DNA of 7,030 nt, from NCBI RefSeq assembly GCF_016785185.1, contig NZ_JAEKDY010000152.1, one strand, 5' to 3'. Below the pieces are notes generated by a model. The model saw nothing but the letters and a program-made list of their open reading frames with translations, was not told where the DNA came from and ran no database searches. Shown here piece by piece: positions 1-5,547 of this stretch. Source of the DNA: Heyndrickxia sporothermodurans. Lineage in GTDB: Bacteria > Bacillota > Bacilli > Bacillales > Bacillaceae_C. Position 1 is the first letter of the stretch; each line of letters starts with the position of its first letter. A program made the position numbers and the translations under genes.

Positions 1-222
<222 letters not shown>

Positions 223-313
223 ATGTTTGAAATAGCTCTAGTTAAAAAATAAATTAATTGACGTTTCGTTTTGTTCAGTTTTCAAAGATCAATTTTTCGC
301 TTTTTGAGGCGAC
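223..313 (-). other. 16S rRNA leader with boxA-like antitermination region
   Basis: This is the transcribed spacer between promoter P2 and mature 16S. On the minus strand it contains GATCTTTGAAAACTGAACAA (complement of 271-290), the conserved rRNA leader block of Bacillus. That block includes a boxA-like core used for Nus-dependent antitermination and for pre-rRNA processing. It is AT-rich and has no coding potential. The role comes from knowledge of Bacillus rrn leaders; the motif itself is seen directly. Confidence 0.75.
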
Positions 314-319
314 TTTTTA

Positions 320-348
320 ATGTTATCACCTTTCCGATTAACAGTCAA
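320..348 (-). promoter_or_regulatory. rRNA operon promoter P2 (sigma-A type)
   Basis: On the minus strand TTGACT (343-348) and TAACAT (320-325) are separated by exactly 17 bases. The likely start is the G at 313, seven bases past the -10; Bacillus rRNA promoters typically start with G and respond to the GTP pool. The distance to 16S is about 90 bases, as expected for the proximal rrn promoter. Confidence 0.8.
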
Positions 349-414
349 CACTTTTTTTAAATAAAATGTTTATTTAATTGTTTTTAATAACATTTTCTGT
401 ATCGGACGTTTAAT

Positions 415-443
415 AATATATCATGGATATTTTCGCGTTGCAA
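415..443 (-). promoter_or_regulatory. rRNA operon promoter P1 (sigma-A type)
   Basis: On the minus strand TTGCAA (438-443) and TATATT (415-420) are 17 bases apart, about 95 bp upstream of P2. This matches the tandem P1/P2 arrangement of Bacillus rrn operons. A G at 407, eight bases beyond the -10, is a plausible start. The -35 box is weaker than that of P2. Confidence 0.65.
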
Positions 444-540
444 TACTTTTTTTTGAAATCTTTTAGACCTTATTATCATACTTAGGACAATCATTAAATA
501 TATATTATCAAAGTTAATATTATTTGGGAAGGAGTAATGA

Positions 541-711
541 ATAATTATTATCGCATTAGTACTATCATTTTCAATGGCAGTTTACTTATTTATTTACACA
601 CTAATTTTTGAAATAAAGATTGAAAATATAAGCTTTCAACATTATACTACTTTAATTTTCACCTTAATTATGGCGTTTGTCTTTTCAGGATTGACTTATC
701 TATTTATTTAA
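541..711 (+). CDS. Small two-helix membrane peptide frame with no canonical start at its SD
   Basis: This open frame encodes a strongly hydrophobic peptide: a first helix (IIIALVLSFSMAVYLFIYTL), a short polar stretch (EIKIENISFQHYT) and a second helix (TLIFTLIMAFVFSGLTYLFI). A strong Shine-Dalgarno, AAGGAG (529-534), lies just upstream, but the frame has no ATG/GTG/TTG there and is closed by TGA at 538-540. The first codons are ATA (541) and ATT (544), 6 and 9 bases after the SD. The first canonical start is ATG at 574, giving 45 residues, with no SD. The ATG at 537 is in another frame and ends after 24 codons. One surplus base in the AATAATTATTAT tract would explain this: removing it gives MNIIIALVLSFSMAVYL. 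It could be a frameshifted remnant, a sequencing indel or a rare-start small protein. I do not recognise the family. A hairpin with a T-run overlaps its end. Confidence 0.4.
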   Translation: MIIIALVLSFSMAVYLFIYTLIFEIKIENISFQHYTTLIFTLIMAFVFSGLTYLFI

Positions 712-727
712 ATCCTGAAAGATTTTT
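683..727 (+). terminator. Probable intrinsic terminator of the small membrane ORF
   Basis: TTTCAGGATT (683-692) and AATCCTGAAA (711-720) form a perfect 10-bp stem with an 18-base loop, followed by GATTTTT on the plus strand. The left arm lies inside the end of the small ORF, and its TAA lies at the loop/stem border. There is no T-run in the minus direction, so it is oriented with the small ORF and does not serve the transporter on the other strand. The long loop makes it weaker than a typical terminator. Confidence 0.5.
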
Positions 728-1640
728 ATTGTATTTGAAATTTATTTGTTTCAATTGATTTGGACTTAGCTTTTTTCTCATCAATAATGAAAAGGGTTAT
801 GCTAAGAAGGATAATAAATCCACCGATAATTTGTGTCCAGATGATATTTTCCTTTAAAATAAAATAAGCCAAAATTGAAGCACCAATTGGTTCGAATAAA
901 ATTGCCATTGAAATAACCGATGTGCTTAACCATTTAATCGTCCAATTGAAAAGTGTGTGCCCTAATAATGTTGGAAGAATAGCTAAAAGTAAAAAGTAAA
1001 TCCAGTCCATATTATCCGTGGGGATCAATGCTTCACCTTTTACTAATACATAGATTAATAGAATCAGTGAACTAATAGTATAAACGATAAATGTGTATGA
1101 CATTAGGGACATGCGTTTTCTAACATTTTGGCCAAACAATAAATAGGCAGTAACTAACATGCATGCTAAAAAAGCTAATAAATCTCCAAACAATGCCATT
1201 CCACTAATCGAGAAATCTCCCCAACTAATAACAACGCTCCCTATAATCGCAAAAACACCACAGATTATTGCTTTTAGCGTAAAGGACTCTTTAAAAAATA
1301 AAAAGGTTCCAGCAAAAGCAAATAAAGGTTGCAGTGTGACCAAAACAGTAGAACTAGCAACGGAAGTATAATTTAAAGATTCGAACCAGAGGATAAAATG
1401 AAATGCTAAACAGGCGCCGGATATGCCCGAAAAAAGCCAGTCCTTTTTCGATATTTTCATTAATTCGTTAACATTCTTCGATAAAAAAAACGGGAACATA
1501 ATAATAACTGAGAAAAATAGACGATAGAATGCGATTGCTCCTGCACCTGATGTACAAAGTTTCACTAGTATAGCGGAAGTTGAAACGGTAAGTACCCCTA
1601 CAACAAGGGCGAAGTATGGATTAACTTTTGGATTATTCAT
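726..1640 (-). CDS. EamA/DMT-family membrane transporter
   Basis: This is a 304-residue, almost entirely hydrophobic protein with about ten membrane helices in two similar halves, roughly residues 8-140 and 150-285. That is the duplicated EamA layout of the drug/metabolite transporter superfamily. The N-terminal segment (PYFALVVGVLTVSTSAILVKL), FYRLFF, the helix containing ASSTVLVTLQPLFAFAGTF and the second-half LFEPIGASILAYFILKE are characteristic: in both halves a helix carrying a Q/E-P motif precedes a KE-type turn. The C-terminus is short, basic and cytoplasmic (DEKKAKSKSIETNK). The ATG at 1640 follows AAGGAG (1647-1652) with 6-base spacing, so the start is well supported. Members export metabolites such as amino acids or other small solutes; the substrate cannot be read from sequence. 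It is divergent from the mgtC-like gene, and I see no convincing terminator of its own. Confidence 0.9.
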   Translation of the reverse strand: MNNPKVNPYFALVVGVLTVSTSAILVKLCTSGAGAIAFYRLFFSVIIMFPFFLSKNVNELMKISKKDWLFSGISGACLAFHFILWFESLNYTSVASSTVLVTLQPLFAFAGTFLFFKESFTLKAIICGVFAIIGSVVISWGDFSISGMALFGDLLAFLACMLVTAYLLFGQNVRKRMSLMSYTFIVYTISSLILLIYVLVKGEALIPTDNMDWIYFLLLAILPTLLGHTLFNWTIKWLSTSVISMAILFEPIGASILAYFILKENIIWTQIIGGFIILLSITLFIIDEKKAKSKSIETNKFQIQ

Positions 1641-1692
1641 ATAACTCTCCTTATGCCGTATGAAAATTATGATAAAATATATACACTTATTC

Positions 1693-1698
1693 TATAAT
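1693..1698 (+). promoter_or_regulatory. Candidate -10 box for the mgtC-like gene
   Basis: A perfect TATAAT lies 58 bases before the chosen start codon in the divergent intergenic region. No good -35 box is found 16-18 bases upstream (TGATAA at best), so this is only a candidate. The whole 1661-1710 stretch is AT-rich and offers several -10-like words on both strands. Confidence 0.3.
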
Positions 1699-1755
1699 CT
1701 TTTCACCCTATTTTCTATCATCGTTTCAACAGTTAAGCATCGAAAGGGGATTACA

Positions 1756-2445
1756 ATGGAGTTATTAGACGTTAATATATTATTTAAACTATGTATATCA
1801 GCGGTACTAGGATTAATAATCGGATTAGAAAGAGAGTTAAAGCGAAAACCATTAGGATTGAAAACGAGTCTCGTTATCTCTATAATTAGCTGCCTATTAA
1901 CAATCGTATCCATTCAATCAGCATACCTTTTTCCACACTCAAATGGAGTTCCTATACAAATGGATCCTTTAAGACTAGCAGCACAAATTGTTTCAGGTAT
2001 TGGTTTTCTTGGAGCAGGTGTTATTTTAAAAAAAGGAAATGATAATATTACAGGTTTAACAACCGCGGCTATGATATGGGGAGCTGGAGGTATTGGGATC
2101 GCAGTAGGTGCCGGCTTTTACTTTGAAGCAGCTGCCGGTGTTATTTTACTTATGATTAGTGTTGAAATTATTCCATCTATCTTATCAAAAATCGGTCCTA
2201 AACAACTTAGAAAAAAAGATATCCAGTTACGAATTACAGTAAACGATAAAATGAGTATAGATAAAGTAATCGCTCAACTCGAGGATAATAAAATAACCAT
2301 TGAGGGTGTTCGCATTAAAGATCTTCAAAACGATGGGTATTTAGTCGTATTAAAAGCGGTCACAAGTTATAGAAGACCAACAACGGAAATTTTCCACCTC
2401 GTATCCAACTTGGATGAAGTTAAAGGAACTGAAATAGAAAGTTAA
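1756..2445 (+). CDS. MgtC/SapB-family inner membrane protein
   Basis: This is a 229-residue protein with an N-terminal MgtC membrane domain (about residues 8-142) and a C-terminal soluble domain of mixed strand/helix character (about 155-225) that resembles the ACT-like tail of this family. Family signatures are visible: GLIIGLERELKRKPLG (19-34), the long RLAAQIVSGIGFLGAGVILK helix (73-92) and GLTTAAMIWGAGGIGIAVGAG (100-120). Relatives are linked to magnesium limitation, acid stress and, in pathogens, control of ATP synthase and survival in macrophages; the role in a Bacillus is not established. The frame is open back to 1660, but the ATG at 1756 is preferred. It has AAAGGGG (1743-1749) at 6-base spacing and begins where family members begin, while the 32 residues upstream lack any SD. 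It converges on the MFS gene. Confidence 0.9.
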   Translation: MELLDVNILFKLCISAVLGLIIGLERELKRKPLGLKTSLVISIISCLLTIVSIQSAYLFPHSNGVPIQMDPLRLAAQIVSGIGFLGAGVILKKGNDNITGLTTAAMIWGAGGIGIAVGAGFYFEAAAGVILLMISVEIIPSILSKIGPKQLRKKDIQLRITVNDKMSIDKVIAQLEDNKITIEGVRIKDLQNDGYLVVLKAVTSYRRPTTEIFHLVSNLDEVKGTEIES

Positions 2446-2451
2446 TTAGAA

Positions 2452-2517
2452 AAGCGCCTTGGTCAGCCCCGACAAGCAAATAACCTTTGGCATAAAAAAA
2501 GGGGGCTGATCGGCGTC
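2452..2517. repeat. Hairpin element resembling a dispersed Bacillaceae intergenic repeat
   Basis: CGCC (2455-2458) plus GGTCAGCCCC (2461-2470) pair with GGGGCTGATC (2502-2511) plus GGCG (2512-2515). There is one G·U pair and a TT bulge, and the loop is 31 bases. The GC-rich block stands out from its AT-rich surroundings. The left half, GCGCCTTGGTCAGCCCCGAC followed by AAGC, closely resembles an intergenic motif I recall from several Bacillaceae genomes. This is memory, not a search result. On the plus strand there is no T-run after the stem, so it is a poor terminator for the mgtC-like gene. Confidence 0.5.
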
Positions 2518-2525
2518 AGTTCCCC
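2494..2525 (-). terminator. Intrinsic terminator of the MFS transporter gene
   Basis: On the minus strand GGGG-AA-CTGA pairs with TCAG-CCCC (2516-2525 with 2502-2509; AA bulge), and seven T's follow (2494-2500). The 5' arm of the stem includes the last codons and the TGA stop of the transporter. The 3' arm is the same block that pairs with 2461-2470 in the repeat-like hairpin, so transcripts of the two convergent genes fold this arm differently. Confidence 0.75.
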
Positions 2526-3703
2526 TTCAAAGTATTTATCTTAGAGCTTAAACTTTTTTCTTTTCGTAAGATGATTAAATATAAGATGATCGAAATGATT
2601 ACCGAAACAGCGGCTGTTTTGTAAATACTTCCGTATCCAAATAGATGTCCAATTTGTCCGAACGCCATTGCCCCAACACCAACCCCGAGGTCAAAAAATG
2701 AAAAGAAAGTTGCGTTCGCCATTCCCTTTCTATTCTTTGGTGCTTTCTCAATGGACCATGCTTGCAATGCCGGTTGAACTGATCCAAAACCGAATCCATA
2801 AAGAAAAGCTGCAACAAATAAAATTGAGCTATTTGGTAACCACGCTAATAAAACCATCGCCACAATGATTAACAATGCTCCTGGGATGAATACTGCTTGA
2901 TGTCCTCTTTTATCATATAATTTCCCTGCAAAAGTTCTTGTCAACATCAATGCCAATGCATAAATAAGGAAATACCATTGAATACCCGCTATCCCCTTTT
3001 GTTCGGTATACAACGGTAAGAAGGACGCAATTCCCCCAAACGTAACGGTAATAAAAAATAATAGTAAGGATGGGGAGAGGGCTGTTTTTTCATAAAAGTC
3101 CCATTTAACTGTTACCGCAGCCGACTCAGATTTCTCTACCTTTTTGTATCGAATTTTAGAAGATAATAATAATGCCGCAATTCCTAATCCCGCACAAATA
3201 AAAAACAATTGCTTAAAGGTAAGTACTCCTGCTAATGCGAGGCCAAGTGATGGTCCGAAAGCCAATGCTAGGTTACCCGATAAACCATAGTATCCCATAC
3301 CTTCTCCACGTCTTGTAGCCGGAATTAGATCAGTTGCTATCGTTCCTGATGCAGTCGTTGAAAATCCCCATCCAACCCCTTGAATAATTCGTAGAGCAAA
3401 TAAAAACATAATACTCATAGCGAATCCAAATGAGCCGACTGATAGTACAAATATTGTCAAACCAAATAAGTAGACAAAACGTCTGCCTTTTGATTCAAGT
3501 GCATGGCCAGCAAATGGTCGAAGAAGTAGTGCTGAAAAGGTAAATATCCCCACTACAAAACCAATTAGTTGATCATTTCCACCTAAATGTTCGACAAACA
3601 ACGGGATTGTCGGTAATGTCATTTGAAAACCAAGAAAAATAAAAAAATTGGCTAAGCAAATTAATATAAAGTCCCTCGTCCAAATTTTTTCAGTACTTTT
3701 CAT
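2516..3703 (-). CDS. Major facilitator superfamily (MFS) transporter
   Basis: This is a proton-coupled carrier of the 12-helix MFS type, probably an efflux pump; the substrate is not readable. With the start chosen here it has 395 residues, the usual size. The loop between helices 2 and 3 has the MFS signature RPFAGHALESKGRR (62-75), echoed in the second half by RTFAGKLYDKRGHQ. A basic cytosolic loop (YKKVEKSESAAVTVKW) separates the halves. Helix 5 contains the motif-C-like stretch GYYGLSGNLALAFGPSLGLALAG, which points to a drug/H+ antiporter. The frame extends back to ATG 3766 (416 residues), but there is no SD there and a good promoter sits at 3769-3798, which would start RNA at or after that codon. 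The ATG at 3703 has AGAAGG about 10 bases upstream and begins MKSTEKIWTRDF, directly before the first helix. An in-frame AAGGGGG at 3742-3748 has no good start codon after it. Confidence 0.9.
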   Translation of the reverse strand: MKSTEKIWTRDFILICLANFFIFLGFQMTLPTIPLFVEHLGGNDQLIGFVVGIFTFSALLLRPFAGHALESKGRRFVYLFGLTIFVLSVGSFGFAMSIMFLFALRIIQGVGWGFSTTASGTIATDLIPATRRGEGMGYYGLSGNLALAFGPSLGLALAGVLTFKQLFFICAGLGIAALLLSSKIRYKKVEKSESAAVTVKWDFYEKTALSPSLLLFFITVTFGGIASFLPLYTEQKGIAGIQWYFLIYALALMLTRTFAGKLYDKRGHQAVFIPGALLIIVAMVLLAWLPNSSILFVAAFLYGFGFGSVQPALQAWSIEKAPKNRKGMANATFFSFFDLGVGVGAMAFGQIGHLFGYGSIYKTAAVSVIISIILYLIILRKEKSLSSKINTLKGN

Positions 3704-3768
3704 TAACTGAAGGCCTTCTGTATTCAAATTCAGTTTAATATCCCCCTTCATTTTTAATCTCATCATTA

Positions 3769-3798
3769 ATTGTACAAAAAAACATTTCGGTTTGCTAA
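3769..3798 (-). promoter_or_regulatory. Candidate sigma-A promoter of the MFS gene
   Basis: On the minus strand TTAGCA (3793-3798) and TACAAT (3769-3774) are 18 bases apart, downstream of the tRNA terminator. The predicted start near 3762 gives a leader of about 60 bases to the ATG at 3703. It would exclude the ATG at 3766 as start codon. Confidence 0.5.
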
Positions 3799-3832
3799 TT
3801 AATTTTTTAAAATGATGAATTTAAAAGAACAT

Positions 3833-3865
3833 AAAAAAACACTAACCATTCCGGATAGTGTTTTT
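3833..3865 (-). terminator. Intrinsic terminator of tRNA-Ala
   Basis: AAAAACACTA (3835-3844) and TAGTGTTTTT (3856-3865) form a perfect 10-bp stem with an 11-base loop in which CC/GG can add two pairs. In the minus direction seven T's follow (3833-3839). The stem begins 5 bases after the 3' end of the tRNA. It is nearly symmetrical and could stop transcription both ways, but no plus-strand gene ends here. Confidence 0.8.
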
Positions 3866-3869
3866 AATA

Positions 3870-3942
3870 TGGAGCATAGGGGGCTCGAACCCCTGACCTT
3901 TTGGCTGCCAGCCAAACGCTCTCCCAGCTGAGCTAATGCCCC
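3870..3942 (-). tRNA. tRNA-Ala, anticodon GGC
   Basis: A complete 73-base cloverleaf is read on the minus strand. The acceptor GGGGCAT pairs with ATGCTCC and includes the G3·U70 wobble that marks alanine tRNAs. The D arm contains AGCTCAGCTGGGAGAGC. The anticodon stem TTTGG/CCAAA holds loop CTGGCAG, giving anticodon GGC (reads GCC and GCU). The T arm is AGGGG-TTCGAGC-CCCCT. The discriminator is A, and CCA is not encoded (TAT follows). It is a single-gene transcription unit with its own promoter and terminator. Confidence 0.97.
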
Positions 3943-3957
3943 CTTTTCTATTCTTTT

Positions 3958-3985
3958 ATTATATTCAATTTTATAAAAACTGCAA
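3958..3985 (-). promoter_or_regulatory. Promoter of tRNA-Ala (sigma-A type)
   Basis: On the minus strand TTGCAG (3980-3985) is followed after 16 bases by a perfect TATAAT (3958-3963). The -10 ends 15 bases before the mature tRNA 5' end, so the 5' leader would be only about 8-9 bases. Confidence 0.7.
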
Positions 3986-4061
3986 GAGAATTTTATCCTA
4001 ATGAGTTATAGTTTTGTAACCATATGGAGATAATGGATGAGTGTTTAAAGGAGCTGATAGA

Positions 4062-5054
4062 ATGTTTCAGCAATTCTATTACCGATTTCTTCGTTGGCCG
4101 GTTATTTTGAGGGTATTATTATTAGCTATCTCAGTTATTATCTTTTTCGGAGCGGCTATCCATTTTATCGAACCGAAATCGTTTCCCTCCATTTTCGTTG
4201 GTATTTGGTGGGCAGTGATTACAACGGCAACAGTTGGGTATGGAGATGTCTATCCTGTAACGATTAAAGGAAGACTTCTAGGAATCCTTCTTGTGTTTGT
4301 CGGGGCGGGCTTAGTATCCGCATATTTCGCATCACTTGCTGCATCAACAATCAGATTACAAAATTCTCATATAAAAGGAAAAACGATGTTTAACGGAAAA
4401 AATCATATCATTATCATCGGATGGAATGGGCGATCTAAAAGTGTAATTCAACAATTATTACAAACGCATAATCAACATCCCATCGTCTTAATCGACGATA
4501 CACTTGACCAAAATCCATATCTAAACCGCCAAGTTCACTTTATTAGAGGAAAACCTTATATTGATGAAGTTTTGAAAAAAGCAAATATTGCCTACGCGGA
4601 TTTTGTGCTAATTACTTCTGATCAACATAAAACAGAAATACATGCTGATATGGGGACAATTTTGACATTACTTGCTGTTAAAGGTATTAATCCAGATGTG
4701 TATTGTACAGTTGAAATTTTAACGATCGAAAACTTCTTGAACGCGAAACGAGGAGGCGCAAATGAAGTTGTTCAAACGAATATGCAGACATCATACGTAA
4801 TGATGAATAGTATCCTCTCTCACGGAATGTCAGAAACTATCCTCTCAATGATGGATCATTTAAATGACAATCATTTAACATTTATTCCTATCAAACCAGA
4901 ATGGGTTGGTTTAACATTTCAAGCATTAGGTAATCTTTTACAAGAGGATCGAAAATTACTCATTGGATTAAAAACAGGAGAGGATACGATGATTAATCCT
5001 CCCCTCAACCGTAAAATTACGAACGATGATGAGCTCCTTGTTATCTCTAAATGA
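4062..5054 (+). CDS. yugO: YugO-type potassium channel (2-TM pore plus RCK domain)
   Basis: This 330-residue K+ channel has two membrane helices (about 16-36 and 70-97) flanking a pore helix and the canonical selectivity filter TVGYGD (57-62). A cytosolic RCK/TrkA-N domain follows: the Rossmann turn IIIIGWNGRSKSVI (116-129), VLIDD (142-146), and RGGANEVVQTN (230-240) toward its end. A C-terminal regulatory segment (about 250-330) completes it. The length matches B. subtilis YugO (about 328 residues), the channel linked to biofilm K+ signalling. The frame opens at GTG 4041, but ATG 4062 is chosen because AAAGGAG (4047-4053) lies 8 bases upstream and inside the longer frame. Conserved neighbours yugN and pgi support the assignment. 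Unlike in B. subtilis, no Mistic (mstX) gene precedes it; tRNA-Ala does. No convincing promoter was found. Confidence 0.93.
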   Translation: MFQQFYYRFLRWPVILRVLLLAISVIIFFGAAIHFIEPKSFPSIFVGIWWAVITTATVGYGDVYPVTIKGRLLGILLVFVGAGLVSAYFASLAASTIRLQNSHIKGKTMFNGKNHIIIIGWNGRSKSVIQQLLQTHNQHPIVLIDDTLDQNPYLNRQVHFIRGKPYIDEVLKKANIAYADFVLITSDQHKTEIHADMGTILTLLAVKGINPDVYCTVEILTIENFLNAKRGGANEVVQTNMQTSYVMMNSILSHGMSETILSMMDHLNDNHLTFIPIKPEWVGLTFQALGNLLQEDRKLLIGLKTGEDTMINPPLNRKITNDDELLVISK

Positions 5055-5056
5055 AC

Positions 5057-5461
5057 TTAAGAAAATAGAATATGTTCTAATTCACGGACTAATTCTTTTC
5101 CATAGTCGATATATTTTTTAGGGATATTCCCATCTTCATCTTTCGGCTCAGCAAATTGATCAAAGGCTGCCGCGGCGTAACCTACACCCGCATCGTCGTC
5201 AACGTCATTTTGATAAACATGATTCAAAATAAATGGGATCCCGAGTTGAACAACTACACCTCTTGTATCAAGCTGACCATCGACTGGAGTGAATGGAACT
5301 CTTAAAAATTGATAGCCATCATCATTCGCCATTTTCATATCAAAATAGCCTTGATCATAGTCCCAACCACCACCAATGGAATAACCTTTTGGTTTTAAAA
5401 GTTGCTCAAGCTTATACAGCTGAAATTGCTTTCCTTCAATTTTTGAGGGAATTTTATACAT
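5057..5461 (-). CDS. yugN: YugN-like family protein of unknown function
   Basis: This is a 134-residue soluble, acidic protein without signal peptide or membrane helix. It has the family pattern LYKLEQLLKPKGYSIGGGWDYDQGYFD (15-41), GYQFLRVPF (49-57), GVVVQLG (68-74) and the acidic DVDDDAGVGYAAAAFDQFAEPKDEDG. It matches my memory of B. subtilis YugN in sequence style and length (about 135 residues), and it lies between pgi and yugO as there. Biochemical function is unknown. The frame extends 15 residues further to 5506, but ATG 5461 is chosen. It matches the family N-terminus (MYKIPSKIEGKQF), and an AAAGGGG SD (5473-5479) lies 11 bases upstream, a slightly long spacing. The stop codons of yugN and yugO are 2 bp apart with no terminator visible between them. 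The pgi terminator directly upstream implies its own promoter, of which only a TATGAT -10-like word is visible. Confidence 0.88.
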   Translation of the reverse strand: MYKIPSKIEGKQFQLYKLEQLLKPKGYSIGGGWDYDQGYFDMKMANDDGYQFLRVPFTPVDGQLDTRGVVVQLGIPFILNHVYQNDVDDDAGVGYAAAAFDQFAEPKDEDGNIPKKYIDYGKELVRELEHILFS

Positions 5462-5520
5462 GGATGATCGCACCCCTTTTTTCTTAGCTTCTCTCATAAA
5501 GTACAATCATATTCTTTAAT

Positions 5521-5547
5521 AAAAAAATCCCCAATTGGGGATTTTTT
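5521..5547. terminator. Perfect-palindrome intrinsic terminator after pgi
   Basis: AAAAAATCCCC-AATT-GGGGATTTTTT (5522-5547) is a perfect 26-base palindrome. The stem has an 11-bp reach, with a CCCC/GGGG core and T-runs in both directions, so it can act bidirectionally. It ends pgi on the minus strand, and the pgi stop codon (5546-5548) overlaps its arm. It should insulate yugN from pgi. Confidence 0.88.

Noticed and set aside
537..611. 24-codon ORF from ATG 537 (MNNYYRISTIIF...)
   Set aside because: The SD is only 2 bases from the ATG, and the frame stops inside the first helix of the better membrane-peptide frame. Kept only as part of the displaced-start observation.
1159..1371. 70-codon frame antisense to the EamA transporter
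   Set aside because: It lies wholly inside a well supported gene on the other strand, has no SD, and has a low-complexity Lys/Ala/Asn composition.
1692..1913. 73-codon minus-strand frame over the start of the mgtC-like gene
   Set aside because: Shadow of a clear family member; no SD and no recognisable protein features.
2599..2868. Two overlapping short frames (minus 2599-2817, plus 2668-2868) inside the MFS gene
   Set aside because: Both are shadows of the transporter in other frames, with no ribosome binding site or domain-like content.
5293..5487. 64-codon plus-strand frame over yugN
   Set aside because: Antisense to a recognised conserved gene; His/Ser-rich chance composition.
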